41,701 nt of DNA from assembly GCF_938029845.1 (NCBI RefSeq), contig NZ_CALHGG010000078.1:1-41701 (forward strand), given 5' to 3'. The position numbers were made by a program, and so were the translations under genes. Positions 16,989-24,792 of the stretch are shown here, in pieces. The DNA comes from an uncultured Capnocytophaga sp. Lineage in GTDB: Bacteria; Bacteroidota; Bacteroidia; Flavobacteriales; Flavobacteriaceae. Below the pieces are notes generated by a model that saw only the letters and a program-made list of their open reading frames with translations, had not been told where the DNA came from and did not search any database. Position 1 is the stretch's first letter. Every line of letters starts with the position of its first letter.

Positions 16989-17672
16989 TTATTTCTTCTT
17001 AAATCTTTCTGGAGTTTGGAGATATACTTGCATTACCTCCTCATAGCGTTCGTAACACCGATTTACAAAGGCTTGTATTTTAGGCTTCAGTACCTCAAAG
17101 GAGCCTTTTGCTTCAAATTTTTCATAGGTGCCTCCTCCATGACCGGTTACCCAATAGCCTAATATTTCTATCTCCTCACCTATGTACTGGTAAAATAAAC
17201 AAAGGTCTAATAGGTCTATATCCTTTTCGTTCAGGTATTCTTCTTTCCAAAGGAGTGACAGATATTTCTCATACGGATAATTCTCCCCTTTGTACTTGCT
17301 ACAATGGTCTTCTCGTATAATGTTTGCTATTTCCTCCCTCTCTATCAGGTGTGCTCGATAGTCTTCATAAAGCTGGTTGATGAATGTATCTATCTCAGAG
17401 TAGGCGGTATGATAGAATCGGTTAAAGATACCTATAAGCTGCCCTACGCTATCAAACTCCTGACTCTTATATACACTTAGCGCATCAGTAGCTATACACA
17501 ACGCCTCATAATCACAACGCTGGGAATCCCTCCACACCGTGAACCTTTTTAGGTGTGTCTCAGTTTCGAAATCCACCACAATACCCTCATTAGGTTTCCC
17601 GAAGTATCTGATGTTCTCTTTGGGAATTTTCTTCTCAAGTACTTCTTTTATAAAGCGTTCAAAATCAATCAT
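16989..17672 (-). CDS. Hypothetical protein, TriTu-like N-terminal segment, probable immunity protein
   Basis: A 227-residue cytosolic protein. Residues about 25-85 (GIVVDFETETHLKRFTVWRD, then CDYEALCIATDA) resemble the remembered core of TriTu-type immunity proteins (xxIDFExxxxxxRxTVWxxGxCDxExxD), but those are short, so the remaining 140 residues would be an extra domain. That part is helical and ends in a Lys-rich tail. The family call is weak. A -7 element at 17714-17707 gives a leader of about 28 nt. The gap to the gamma-carbonic-anhydrase gene is only 8 nt, so this promoter probably also feeds uvrA and the downstream immunity genes. Confidence 0.5.
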   Translation of the reverse strand: MIDFERFIKEVLEKKIPKENIRYFGKPNEGIVVDFETETHLKRFTVWRDSQRCDYEALCIATDALSVYKSQEFDSVGQLIGIFNRFYHTAYSEIDTFINQLYEDYRAHLIEREEIANIIREDHCSKYKGENYPYEKYLSLLWKEEYLNEKDIDLLDLCLFYQYIGEEIEILGYWVTGHGGGTYEKFEAKGSFEVLKPKIQAFVNRCYERYEEVMQVYLQTPERFKKK

Positions 17673-17706
17673 TAAGTGATAGTTCTTTTAGAATACATCT
17701 ATGGGG

Positions 17707-17714
17707 CAAAGATA
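17707..17714 (-). promoter_or_regulatory. Promoter -7 element for the 17672-11995 run
   Basis: TATCTTTG on the minus strand, 35 nt before the start codon at 17672. No clear -33 TTTG. The flank (17673-17828) is otherwise AT-rich and empty. Confidence 0.55.
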
Positions 17715-17828
17715 CGATAATTTATTTAGAGTATTTAACCCGATAGGCTTCAGTATATCAGAGTTATTAGTAGAGTTACCTTTGTCATAGTGGTAGCTGG
17801 AAAAAAGGGTTTTATAACTTCAAAAGTA

Positions 17829-18497
17829 TTAAGGTTTTGAGGTCTTCTTTTTCTTTTTGTTCTCAAAAATATTTCCTTTGTCAGGGATTACTTCTACTTT
17901 AGGTTGCTGTGCTCTAAGGGCTTTTTCTTCTTCCCAAGTAGGAAATTTACGTTCCTTGATAGAAAGAAGTCTCTCCTTAAGAAAAGGGAGAAATGCTTCT
18001 GCATCAAAATCTGTAAAACGTTTCTTATACTTTAGCAGATAGTATGCTAAGAGGTCGTAAAGATCATCACAGAATTTCTTGTGTATTTCCTCATTGCTCA
18101 GTTCCTCATAGTCTTCAGCTATGAACACAGGGTCTATATGGAGGTATTCTTTTTTTATGGTATATTCCCCAATGACTTCTTCCTTTTTGTAATAACGGGC
18201 ATAAGTCTTACATTGGGTAACTCTAGGGAATACCCTTATGACTAGGCTTACCTTCTCAAAGTAATTAAATTTCATTATATCATATACCTTATCGGGATAT
18301 TGTATAAAGATTTCATCAGGATATTCTTCAGCAGGTCTGAGTATCTTATCCTTATCTTTCCATTCTTTTATAAGGATACCTCCTATAGCATCTTGCCAGT
18401 CTCCGTCTAAATAATCCCTTATGTAGTGGATACTTTCGTGGAAGACCTTGTATTTTTTATAAGCATATACTTGTGCTGAACAAATAAAGAACCTCAT
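17829..18497 (-). CDS. Hypothetical protein in an immunity-gene cluster
   Basis: A 222-residue protein that I do not recognise. It has an unusual start (RFFICSAQVYAYKKYKVFHES) that is too polar for a signal peptide, a region rich in aromatics and charges (about 40-160), a helical stretch LYDLLAYYLLKYKKRFTDF, and a Lys-rich tail (ENKKKKKTSKP). Size, composition and position between two immunity-type genes suggest another immunity protein, but no motif supports this directly. Confidence 0.55.
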   Translation of the reverse strand: MRFFICSAQVYAYKKYKVFHESIHYIRDYLDGDWQDAIGGILIKEWKDKDKILRPAEEYPDEIFIQYPDKVYDIMKFNYFEKVSLVIRVFPRVTQCKTYARYYKKEEVIGEYTIKKEYLHIDPVFIAEDYEELSNEEIHKKFCDDLYDLLAYYLLKYKKRFTDFDAEAFLPFLKERLLSIKERKFPTWEEEKALRAQQPKVEVIPDKGNIFENKKKKKTSKP

Positions 18498-18581
18498 ATA
18501 TTTTATAATTAGAGTTATCCGAAAATGTAAAACGATATTACCTTCTCATAGCACTCGTAACATGGTTATACAAAGACTTTC

Positions 18582-18953
18582 TTAAGGTACATATACATCA
18601 TAGATAATGACTTCCTCAGCCCCGTCATTTATATAGCAGGAAAGTGCAAGCATTAGGTCGCTTCTGCCTTCTTCTTTTGTCCAGAAGGGAATATATACAT
18701 CAAGGCTCTTTTTCTCCTCTATAAAGTAACTTTCCGCTAGGTCAAAAGCTTCATCAGGCAAAGGGATTATTTTATAAGGATACCAATGAATCACCTCAGC
18801 CAAATCCTCTATAAGGATATCTCCATTTTGACCCTTGCGCTCTATGGAAGCATAATCATCAATAGAGATATGGTATACCATCTCCTTGATAATAGGGATA
18901 AAAGTACTTAGTTCTAAATCCATTGACCCATTGTTTAATTTGTAATAAATCAT
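18582..18953 (-). CDS. Hypothetical protein, DUF7668-like, possible immunity protein
   Basis: A 123-residue acidic protein. The C-terminal half contains the segment PFWTKEEGRSDLMLALS, which matches the W-T-x-E-E-G-R-S-D-L signature I associate with DUF7668-type domains, found in small proteins near toxin genes. The N-terminal half is LELSTFIPIIKEMVYHISID. No signal peptide or membrane segment. It is the first gene of the small cluster upstream of 17829, with an octanucleotide array just upstream. Its function is not known. Confidence 0.55.
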   Translation of the reverse strand: MIYYKLNNGSMDLELSTFIPIIKEMVYHISIDDYASIERKGQNGDILIEDLAEVIHWYPYKIIPLPDEAFDLAESYFIEEKKSLDVYIPFWTKEEGRSDLMLALSCYINDGAEEVIIYDVYVP

Positions 18954-18958
18954 GTCTC

Positions 18959-19030
18959 AATTCATCGGCTCATTACCCAATCAACAAATTAACACATTGG
19001 CTCATTGCCTCATTGCCTCATCGCCTCATC
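18959..19030. repeat. Octanucleotide array (9 units)
   Basis: Nine consecutive 8-nt units start on the plus strand at 18959, 18967, 18975, 18983, 18991, 18999, 19007, 19015 and 19023. On the minus strand they read mostly (A/G)ATGAG(G/C)C. The array begins at the TGA stop of the sulfatase gene (19031-19029) and ends just before the next minus-strand gene. It looks like an 8-nt version of the heptad arrays. Confidence 0.8.
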
Positions 19031-21164
19031 AATTATTCAGTTCCCCCTTCTTTAGCAAGAAATAGGTAGTTTCGTAAGCGGATATACATTCCTTCATGAG
19101 CTTTTCATCAGGTTGAGCTACTTTGAGCTGTTGGTAAAAAATAGGAAGCTCTACCTTAGGTTGTTCAGCCTCTGGAACTATTTTATATTGTATCTGCTCA
19201 CGCAAAGGCTTGATAATGGAAAGAGTGTCAGGGGTAAGGTATCCCAGCTCTCGGTAGGTAGCTATATAGGCACGCGGTTGGTAATACCAAGTGCGGATAT
19301 CCTGACCTAAGAACTTGCTCTCATAAGAAAAGTTCAAGAGTCCCATTACGGTAGGCATCACGTCTATTTGAGAAGCGAGCTTATCTATCTGTTCGGCTTC
19401 TAAGAAGTCAGCATAGATAAGGCAGGGAATACGATACCTATCCAAAGGCAATTCGGTACGTCCAGCACTCGAAGCGCAGTGGTCGGCAACAATCACAAAC
19501 ACCGTATCCTTGAACCACGATTCTTTTTTAGCGAGTTCAAAGAAGAGCTTAAGCGAATAGTCGGTATATTTTACCCCACCTTGGCGCGACTTAGCCGTAC
19601 CAGGGATATCAATGCGACCTTCTGGATAGGTAAAAGGACGGTGGTTGCTCACGGTCATCCAGTGGTTAAAGAACGGTTTGCCTGTTTTTGCTTGGGCGTT
19701 CATCTCCTTAATGGCTTTGCGCGCCATATCCTCATCACTTACCCCCCAGATGTTGGCAAAGGTAATCTCCTCAGGAGTAAAGTTGTCTCTATCTATGATG
19801 TCGTAGCCATTACCTGCGAAGAAGTCTTTCATATTGTCAAAATAGCTATACCCCCCATAGAGGTATTTGACACTATACCCTTTGGACTTGAAGACACTCC
19901 CCGTGGTGAATTTGTCCTTGTTATCCTTGCGCTTAACGATACTCTCACCTGGTGTAGGAGGTACACAAAGGGTCAGAGCCTCCAAACCGCGTACAGTACG
20001 GTTGCCTGTAGCGTATAAGTTGGTCAGGAAGATACTTTTTTGTGCTAAGCTATCGAGGAACGGAGTAATGCCCTCTGTATTGCCATAAGCCGCCATATAT
20101 TCGGCCGAAAGGCTCTCTACCGAGATAAGCACCACATTCTTATGCTGCTCGTCATCTTCTCCTTCTACAGAATAAGGGAGTTTTTTAACAGAAACATAGT
20201 CTCGTACGCCACAGCTTGGTACAGGGGGCTTTCCCATCAATGTCATAAAATGCTTCAAAAAGGTGGTTCTTGCCTCCTCTTCGGGTAGGGTAGGGTAGAA
20301 CTGGAAGAAATCCAACTCGCTATGGGTGAAAGCATAATAGAACTTATAGACTCCATTGGCGCGTATCTCCTGAACGAACACGTTGTTGGACTTGATATCG
20401 TCAAACTTAGGGGTAGCCCACAAGCTCAAGAGGAACAATGCCACATAGCTTCCCAATAACAAGCCTTTTTCTTTAAGGCTAGGGATAGTCTCAAGGGTAG
20501 ATTTTGTTTTCTTATAGAGGAAAATAGTTAGGGCAAGTACCACGACAAATACTCCTGAGAAGAGCGGTACTACAGGGTAGCTCTCCATAATATTTCCGAT
20601 AACCTCCGTAGTGTAGATCAGGTAATCCACCGCGATAAAGTTGTACCGTATCCCGAACTCATTCCAGAAGAAATATTCGCTAACGGCATTCATCACTATA
20701 GCAAAGGTATAGATAAATAGAGTAATGAAATAGAGTACATTACGCACTTGCTTGCGCCACTTACCCGCAAAGAGCATCGCAGCAAAGCAAAGGGTCTTTG
20801 CCCCAAAGAAGTACAAGGCAATTTCCTCTACCGAACCTCCATATTGGTAGAAAATATTATTGGGGACAAACTCTATATAGCCCAAGAGCAAAAGCATTGC
20901 CCCAAGGATAATATAGCCATAAGGCTTTTGGTACTTCACATTGGCGATAAAAAGGAAGTAAAGCACTAAGATACTAAGAGCTAAGCAGATGATAAAGATG
21001 TCGTTGAGGCTACCCACCAAGAACATTCCCAAGACCTGCCATATAGAAAAAGAGGTCGTAGTAATGGGGTGTCCCATAAAAATGATTCTAAGGACAAAAG
21101 AGATAACGATATATAACCCACCTACATAGAAGAAAGGGGTAAGCTTGCTGAGCCATGCTTTCAT
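19029..21164 (-). CDS. LTA-synthase-like membrane sulfatase (phosphoglycerol-transferase family)
   Basis: A 711-residue membrane enzyme of the alkaline-phosphatase superfamily. About five hydrophobic helices occupy the first 230 residues, followed by a periplasmic catalytic domain: VVLISVESLSAEYM (metal-binding Glu), GNRTVRG with the candidate nucleophile Thr390, and VFVIVADHCASS with the metal-binding DH. LtaS relatives in Gram-negative bacteria modify lipids, glycans or periplasmic glucans with phosphoglycerol or phosphoethanolamine; the substrate here is unknown. A start 12 codons upstream (21200) is in frame, but the -7 element at 21190-21183 lies inside it, so the ATG at 21164 is chosen. 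It is divergent from the ABC ATPase gene. Confidence 0.88.
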   Translation of the reverse strand: MKAWLSKLTPFFYVGGLYIVISFVLRIIFMGHPITTTSFSIWQVLGMFLVGSLNDIFIICLALSILVLYFLFIANVKYQKPYGYIILGAMLLLLGYIEFVPNNIFYQYGGSVEEIALYFFGAKTLCFAAMLFAGKWRKQVRNVLYFITLFIYTFAIVMNAVSEYFFWNEFGIRYNFIAVDYLIYTTEVIGNIMESYPVVPLFSGVFVVVLALTIFLYKKTKSTLETIPSLKEKGLLLGSYVALFLLSLWATPKFDDIKSNNVFVQEIRANGVYKFYYAFTHSELDFFQFYPTLPEEEARTTFLKHFMTLMGKPPVPSCGVRDYVSVKKLPYSVEGEDDEQHKNVVLISVESLSAEYMAAYGNTEGITPFLDSLAQKSIFLTNLYATGNRTVRGLEALTLCVPPTPGESIVKRKDNKDKFTTGSVFKSKGYSVKYLYGGYSYFDNMKDFFAGNGYDIIDRDNFTPEEITFANIWGVSDEDMARKAIKEMNAQAKTGKPFFNHWMTVSNHRPFTYPEGRIDIPGTAKSRQGGVKYTDYSLKLFFELAKKESWFKDTVFVIVADHCASSAGRTELPLDRYRIPCLIYADFLEAEQIDKLASQIDVMPTVMGLLNFSYESKFLGQDIRTWYYQPRAYIATYRELGYLTPDTLSIIKPLREQIQYKIVPEAEQPKVELPIFYQQLKVAQPDEKLMKECISAYETTYFLLKKGELNN

Positions 21165-21182
21165 AAAGATAAATTTTTTTGG

Positions 21183-21190
21183 CAAAGATA
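21183..21190 (-). promoter_or_regulatory. Promoter -7 element of the sulfatase gene
   Basis: TATCTTTG on the minus strand, 19 nt before the ATG at 21164. It decides the start codon, because transcription would begin downstream of the alternative start at 21200. Confidence 0.65.
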
Positions 21191-21231
21191 CAACAAACAA
21201 ATGAATAAGTGTTCATCTTAGAAATAATTCT

Positions 21232-21239
21232 TATTTTTG
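21232..21239 (+). promoter_or_regulatory. Promoter -7 element of the ABC ATPase gene
   Basis: TATTTTTG, 20 nt before the ATG at 21260, giving a leader of roughly 14 nt. It is back to back with the sulfatase promoter. Confidence 0.6.
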
Positions 21240-21259
21240 CCCCACAAAAAATATGACAG

Positions 21260-22180
21260 ATGCTTATTGTTAAAAATCTATCTTATACCTATACCGATAC
21301 TCAGGTGCTTAAGAATATAGACTTTTTCCTTACAGAAGGCGAGATACTCTCCATAGTGGGGGCAAGTGGTTCAGGCAAATCCACTTTGCTTAAGGCGATC
21401 TATGGCTTGTTCGACCTTGAGCAAGGTAAGATTTCTTGGAAAGGGATACCCGTCTTAGGTCCATCTCATAATCTGGTGCCTGGTTTTGCAAAGATGAAGT
21501 ACCTAGCACAGGATTTCGGTCTAATGCCTTATATGACGGTGGAGGAAAATGTAGGAAAATACCTCTCTAACCTGGATCTACCTAAGAAGCGGGCTCGGGT
21601 GGCGGAACTGCTGGAGATGACACTTATGCAGGACTATGCCAAGGTGAAACCCATTTTTCTCAGTGGCGGACAGCAACAGCGAGTAGGATTGGCACAGGCT
21701 TTAGCACAAGCGCCTGAGGTGCTACTCTTGGACGAACCTTTTAGCCAGACAGATAGTTTTCTTAAGAATACCATACGTCAGAACCTTTTTGCCTTTCTGA
21801 AAGCCCACCGAATCACAGCCCTTATAGCTACCCATGAGAGTCAAGAAGCTTTGGGCTTTTCCGATAGGATTATGATTATAAGGGAAGGGAAGCAAGTACT
21901 GATAGATACTCCCGAAAAGGTCTATCACTCACAGGATGTTTATGTAGCCTCACTTTTTGATTTGGTCAATAAGGTACAAGTAGCAAAAGAGCAGCGCCTA
22001 TACTATCCTCACCAGATAAGTGTGGTGGCTCAATCCGATTGGCAGGTACAAGTGGAATATTGTTTCTTCCAAGGGAGTTATTACCTGTTGGTGTGCAAGG
22101 GAGCAGAAGGGCGGATTTATGTAAAACATACTGAAAGGATAGAAAAAGAAAAAAAAGTTTTCCTAAAAATAGGAAGTTAA
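21260..22180 (+). CDS. Orphan ABC transporter ATP-binding protein (FbpC/PotA-like)
   Basis: A 306-residue nucleotide-binding subunit. It shows Walker A GASGSGKST (about 34-42), Q-loop LAQDFGLMPYMTVEENV, signature LSGGQQQRVGLAQAL, Walker B VLLLDEPFSQTD and the H-loop ATHES. The C-terminal 75 residues (YYPHQISVVAQSDWQ...) look like a TOBE-type domain, as in iron(III) or polyamine importers. No permease or binding-protein gene is adjacent, so its partner must be elsewhere or it has another role. The next gene encodes a small membrane protein with its own promoter. Confidence 0.85.
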   Translation: MLIVKNLSYTYTDTQVLKNIDFFLTEGEILSIVGASGSGKSTLLKAIYGLFDLEQGKISWKGIPVLGPSHNLVPGFAKMKYLAQDFGLMPYMTVEENVGKYLSNLDLPKKRARVAELLEMTLMQDYAKVKPIFLSGGQQQRVGLAQALAQAPEVLLLDEPFSQTDSFLKNTIRQNLFAFLKAHRITALIATHESQEALGFSDRIMIIREGKQVLIDTPEKVYHSQDVYVASLFDLVNKVQVAKEQRLYYPHQISVVAQSDWQVQVEYCFFQGSYYLLVCKGAEGRIYVKHTERIEKEKKVFLKIGS

Positions 22181-22192
22181 TAAAAAAAGTTG

Positions 22193-22200
22193 TACATTTG
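22193..22200 (+). promoter_or_regulatory. Promoter -7 element of the DUF6341 gene
   Basis: TACATTTG fits TAnnTTTG and lies 21 nt before the ATG at 22222. No good -33 element is visible. Confidence 0.55.
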
Positions 22201-22221
22201 CACCACTAAAAAAGAAAGGTT

Positions 22222-22452
22222 ATGACAGCATTTTTTAAAGGAATCAAATATTTTTTTGAACAAATTGCTTTTGCTCCTTATGATTATTTAAGAAAAATGG
22301 AGCTTTCCTCTTGGTGGGGAGCAAATATCGCTACATGGATAATGATAGTAGTGCTATTTGGCTTCTTCTTTTATTGGGTAAAGCAATTGGTGAAATTTTC
22401 AAAAGAAGGAACAGAACGAGTGGATGTTACTGCTCATTCTTTTTTCAAATAA
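22222..22452 (+). CDS. Small inner-membrane protein, DUF6341 family
   Basis: A 76-residue protein with one clear membrane helix (about 33-52, ATWIMIVVLFGFFFYWV). The N-terminal part (FFKGIKYFFEQIAFAPYDYLRKMELSSWWGAN, here given in part: FAPYDYLRKMELSSWW) and the ending AHSFF match the flavobacterial DUF6341 pattern as I remember it. Its function is unknown. It is a single-gene unit between a -7 element and a terminator. Confidence 0.75.
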   Translation: MTAFFKGIKYFFEQIAFAPYDYLRKMELSSWWGANIATWIMIVVLFGFFFYWVKQLVKFSKEGTERVDVTAHSFFK

Positions 22453-22484
22453 TTAAGTATATAAGGGACTGATTTATTTTTTCG

Positions 22485-22514
22485 AAGCGACTTGAAAAGC
22501 AGGTCGCTTTTTTG
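22485..22514 (+). terminator. Intrinsic terminator after the DUF6341 gene
   Basis: AAGCGACTT (22485-22493) pairs with AGGTCGCTT (22501-22509) with one G-U pair, followed by a T-run. It isolates the DUF6341 gene from the DPP IV operon. Confidence 0.85.
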
Positions 22515-22548
22515 TTAGAATTTAAAAAAAAACAAAAAAGAAGAGGTT

Positions 22549-22599
22549 ATGTCAGAAAAAAAACGTAAAATTGTAGTTACAAAAAATATTCTAAAATGA
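22549..22599 (+). CDS. Possible 16-codon leader peptide overlapping the DPP IV start
   Basis: ATG at 22549 opens a 16-codon frame (MSEKKRKIVVTKNILK) ending in TGA at 22597-22599, which overlaps the DPP IV start codon in the arrangement ATGA. A purine-rich AGAAGAGG lies 2 nt upstream of the ATG and looks like a Shine-Dalgarno sequence, which is uncommon in this phylum. It may be a leader that couples translation to the next gene, or chance. The peptide is basic and has no known relatives that I can name. Confidence 0.35.
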   Translation: MSEKKRKIVVTKNILK

Positions 22600-24764
22600 G
22601 AACTAGAAACTATTACTTATGGCTGTTTTTTTTGGCTATCTCATTGAATGTGAGCGCCCAAAATAAGCTGATTACTTTGAAAGACATTTGGACAGATTAC
22701 GCTTTCTATCCAAGTGGAATGACCAATCTCTCCGCACTGAAGAATACGAATCAGTATACAGTGCTTAATTATGATTATACAAATCTCAATTATACGATTG
22801 ATTTGTATAATTTTTCTACTTTAGAGAAGGAGAAAACGCTTTTTGATACCAAAAACTATCCACAGATTCAGCGTATCAATAGCTACACCTTCAACAAGCA
22901 GGAGGATAAAATCCTAATTGCTACCAACAAAGAGTCTATCTTCAGACGTTCTTTCTCAGCCGATTTCTATGTTTTTGACCTTAAAAAACAGGAACTCTCT
23001 AAATTGACTGATAAGAAAATCCAAGAACCATTCTTCTCACCAAAAGGAGACAAAGTGGCTTACGTATACCAAAACAATATCTATATATATGATACACAGT
23101 CCAAAAAAGAACAACAAGTAACCTTTGATGGAGAGAAAAATAAGATTATCAATGGTACTAGTGACTGGGTGTATGAAGAAGAGTTCGCTATCGTAAGAAC
23201 TTTTGATTGGAATGCGGACGGTACTCAACTGGCTTATATCCGTTTTGACGAACGTCAAGTACCAGAGTTTTCTATGGATGTGTATGGTACGAACCTCTAT
23301 CCTACTCAGAATACATTCAAGTATCCTAAGGCTGGCGAAAATAACTCTGTAGTAAGTCTTTACCTCTATGATGTAAATAACCAAAAGGCAACCAAAATCC
23401 CAGTAGAGGCTTATTATATTCCTCGTATCCAATGGAGTAAGGAGCCTAATATACTAAGTGTTCAGACACTCAATAGGCATCAGAATGATTTCAATCTTAT
23501 CTTTGTAGATGCTAACACTAAGCAATTCAAATCTGTATATCATGAAGTGGATAAGGCTTATGTAAGTATCACCGATGACCTTACTTTTTTGGATGATAAT
23601 AGCTTTATCATCTCTTCAGAGAAAAATGGTAACAATCACCTTTACCACTATGACAAAACTGGTAAGCTTTTGAAGCAAATTACCCAAGGAAAGTGGGAGG
23701 TAACAGAGTACTATGGCTACAATCCTAAGGTCAAACGCATCTACTACCAATCCACTGAGCCAGGTTCTATCAATCGTGGTATCTATAGTATCTCCCTTTC
23801 AGGTAAGGACAAACAAGCCTTAGCCGTAGAGAATGGTACGAATGAAGCTACCTTTAGTCCTGATTTCTCCTTGTTTATCAATGAGTTTTCAAGCGTTAAG
23901 AAACCCAATGTCTATACTCTTAATGATAGTAAAACAGGAAAGGTAGTTAAGGAAATACTTAACAATAATGAATTAGAACAAAAAATTGCTACTTATAAGA
24001 AATCAACCAAAGAATTTTTTGAGATTACTACCAAAAACGGAGACAAACTCAATGCTTGGATGATAAAACCAGCTGATTTTGATGAAAACAAACAATATCC
24101 TTTGTTTATGTGCCAATATTCAGGACCTGGTTCTCAACAAGTGAGCAACTCTTTCTCTGGCTTTGATGATTTCTGGTATTATATGTTGGCTCAAAAAGGC
24201 TATATCATTCTCTGTGTGGATGGTCGTGGTACAGGATACAAAGGGGCAGCCTTCAAGAAATGTACTTACAAACAATTAGGTAAATACGAATTAGAAGACC
24301 AAGTGGAAGCCGCTAAGATTGTCGGTAACTATAAGTATATAGATAAGAATCGTATTGGTATTTGGGGCTGGAGCTTTGGTGGATTTATGGCTTCCAACTG
24401 TATCTTAAGAGGAGAGGTTTTCAAAATGTCCATTGCGGTGGCACCTGTAACCAACTGGAGATTCTATGATACTGTTTATACAGAACGTTATATGCAGACT
24501 CCTCAGGAAAACCCTGAAGGTTATGATAACAATTCACCTCTTACCTACGCTAAGAACTTGGACAAGAAATTCCTCTTGGTACATGGTACTGCCGATGACA
24601 ACGTACATGTACAGAACTCCATGCGCCTGATAGAATCTTTGGTACAGTATGACAAGCAATTCGAGTGGGCAATCTATCCTGACAAGGATCATGGTATCTA
24701 CGGAGGAAATACACGACATCACCTATATGAAAAGATGACCCAATTCATATTGAATAATTTATAA
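22596..24764 (+). CDS. Dipeptidyl-peptidase IV
   Basis: An exported S9B serine protease that removes Xaa-Pro or Xaa-Ala dipeptides from peptide N-termini. A signal peptide (YLWLFFLAISLNVSAQ) is followed by the eight-bladed propeller (about 35-470), which holds the double-Glu motif (DWVYEEEF) that anchors the substrate amino group. The alpha/beta-hydrolase domain (about 485-722) has the catalytic triad Ser593 (GWSFGG), Asp668 (GTADDNVH) and His699 (DKDHGIYG). Length and positions closely match the Porphyromonas gingivalis enzyme. The POT transporter follows by 28 nt, which fits a periplasmic cleavage and uptake pathway for dipeptides. Its start overlaps a possible leader peptide. Confidence 0.95.
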   Translation: MRTRNYYLWLFFLAISLNVSAQNKLITLKDIWTDYAFYPSGMTNLSALKNTNQYTVLNYDYTNLNYTIDLYNFSTLEKEKTLFDTKNYPQIQRINSYTFNKQEDKILIATNKESIFRRSFSADFYVFDLKKQELSKLTDKKIQEPFFSPKGDKVAYVYQNNIYIYDTQSKKEQQVTFDGEKNKIINGTSDWVYEEEFAIVRTFDWNADGTQLAYIRFDERQVPEFSMDVYGTNLYPTQNTFKYPKAGENNSVVSLYLYDVNNQKATKIPVEAYYIPRIQWSKEPNILSVQTLNRHQNDFNLIFVDANTKQFKSVYHEVDKAYVSITDDLTFLDDNSFIISSEKNGNNHLYHYDKTGKLLKQITQGKWEVTEYYGYNPKVKRIYYQSTEPGSINRGIYSISLSGKDKQALAVENGTNEATFSPDFSLFINEFSSVKKPNVYTLNDSKTGKVVKEILNNNELEQKIATYKKSTKEFFEITTKNGDKLNAWMIKPADFDENKQYPLFMCQYSGPGSQQVSNSFSGFDDFWYYMLAQKGYIILCVDGRGTGYKGAAFKKCTYKQLGKYELEDQVEAAKIVGNYKYIDKNRIGIWGWSFGGFMASNCILRGEVFKMSIAVAPVTNWRFYDTVYTERYMQTPQENPEGYDNNSPLTYAKNLDKKFLLVHGTADDNVHVQNSMRLIESLVQYDKQFEWAIYPDKDHGIYGGNTRHHLYEKMTQFILNNL

Positions 24765-24792
24765 CACATAATATAATTTAATTAGACAGATA

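Noticed and set aside
19479..20018. 179-codon plus-strand frame opposite the sulfatase gene
   Set aside because: Antisense shadow of the conserved catalytic domain.
21165..21200. Earlier start for the sulfatase
   Set aside because: A -7 element lies within the extension.
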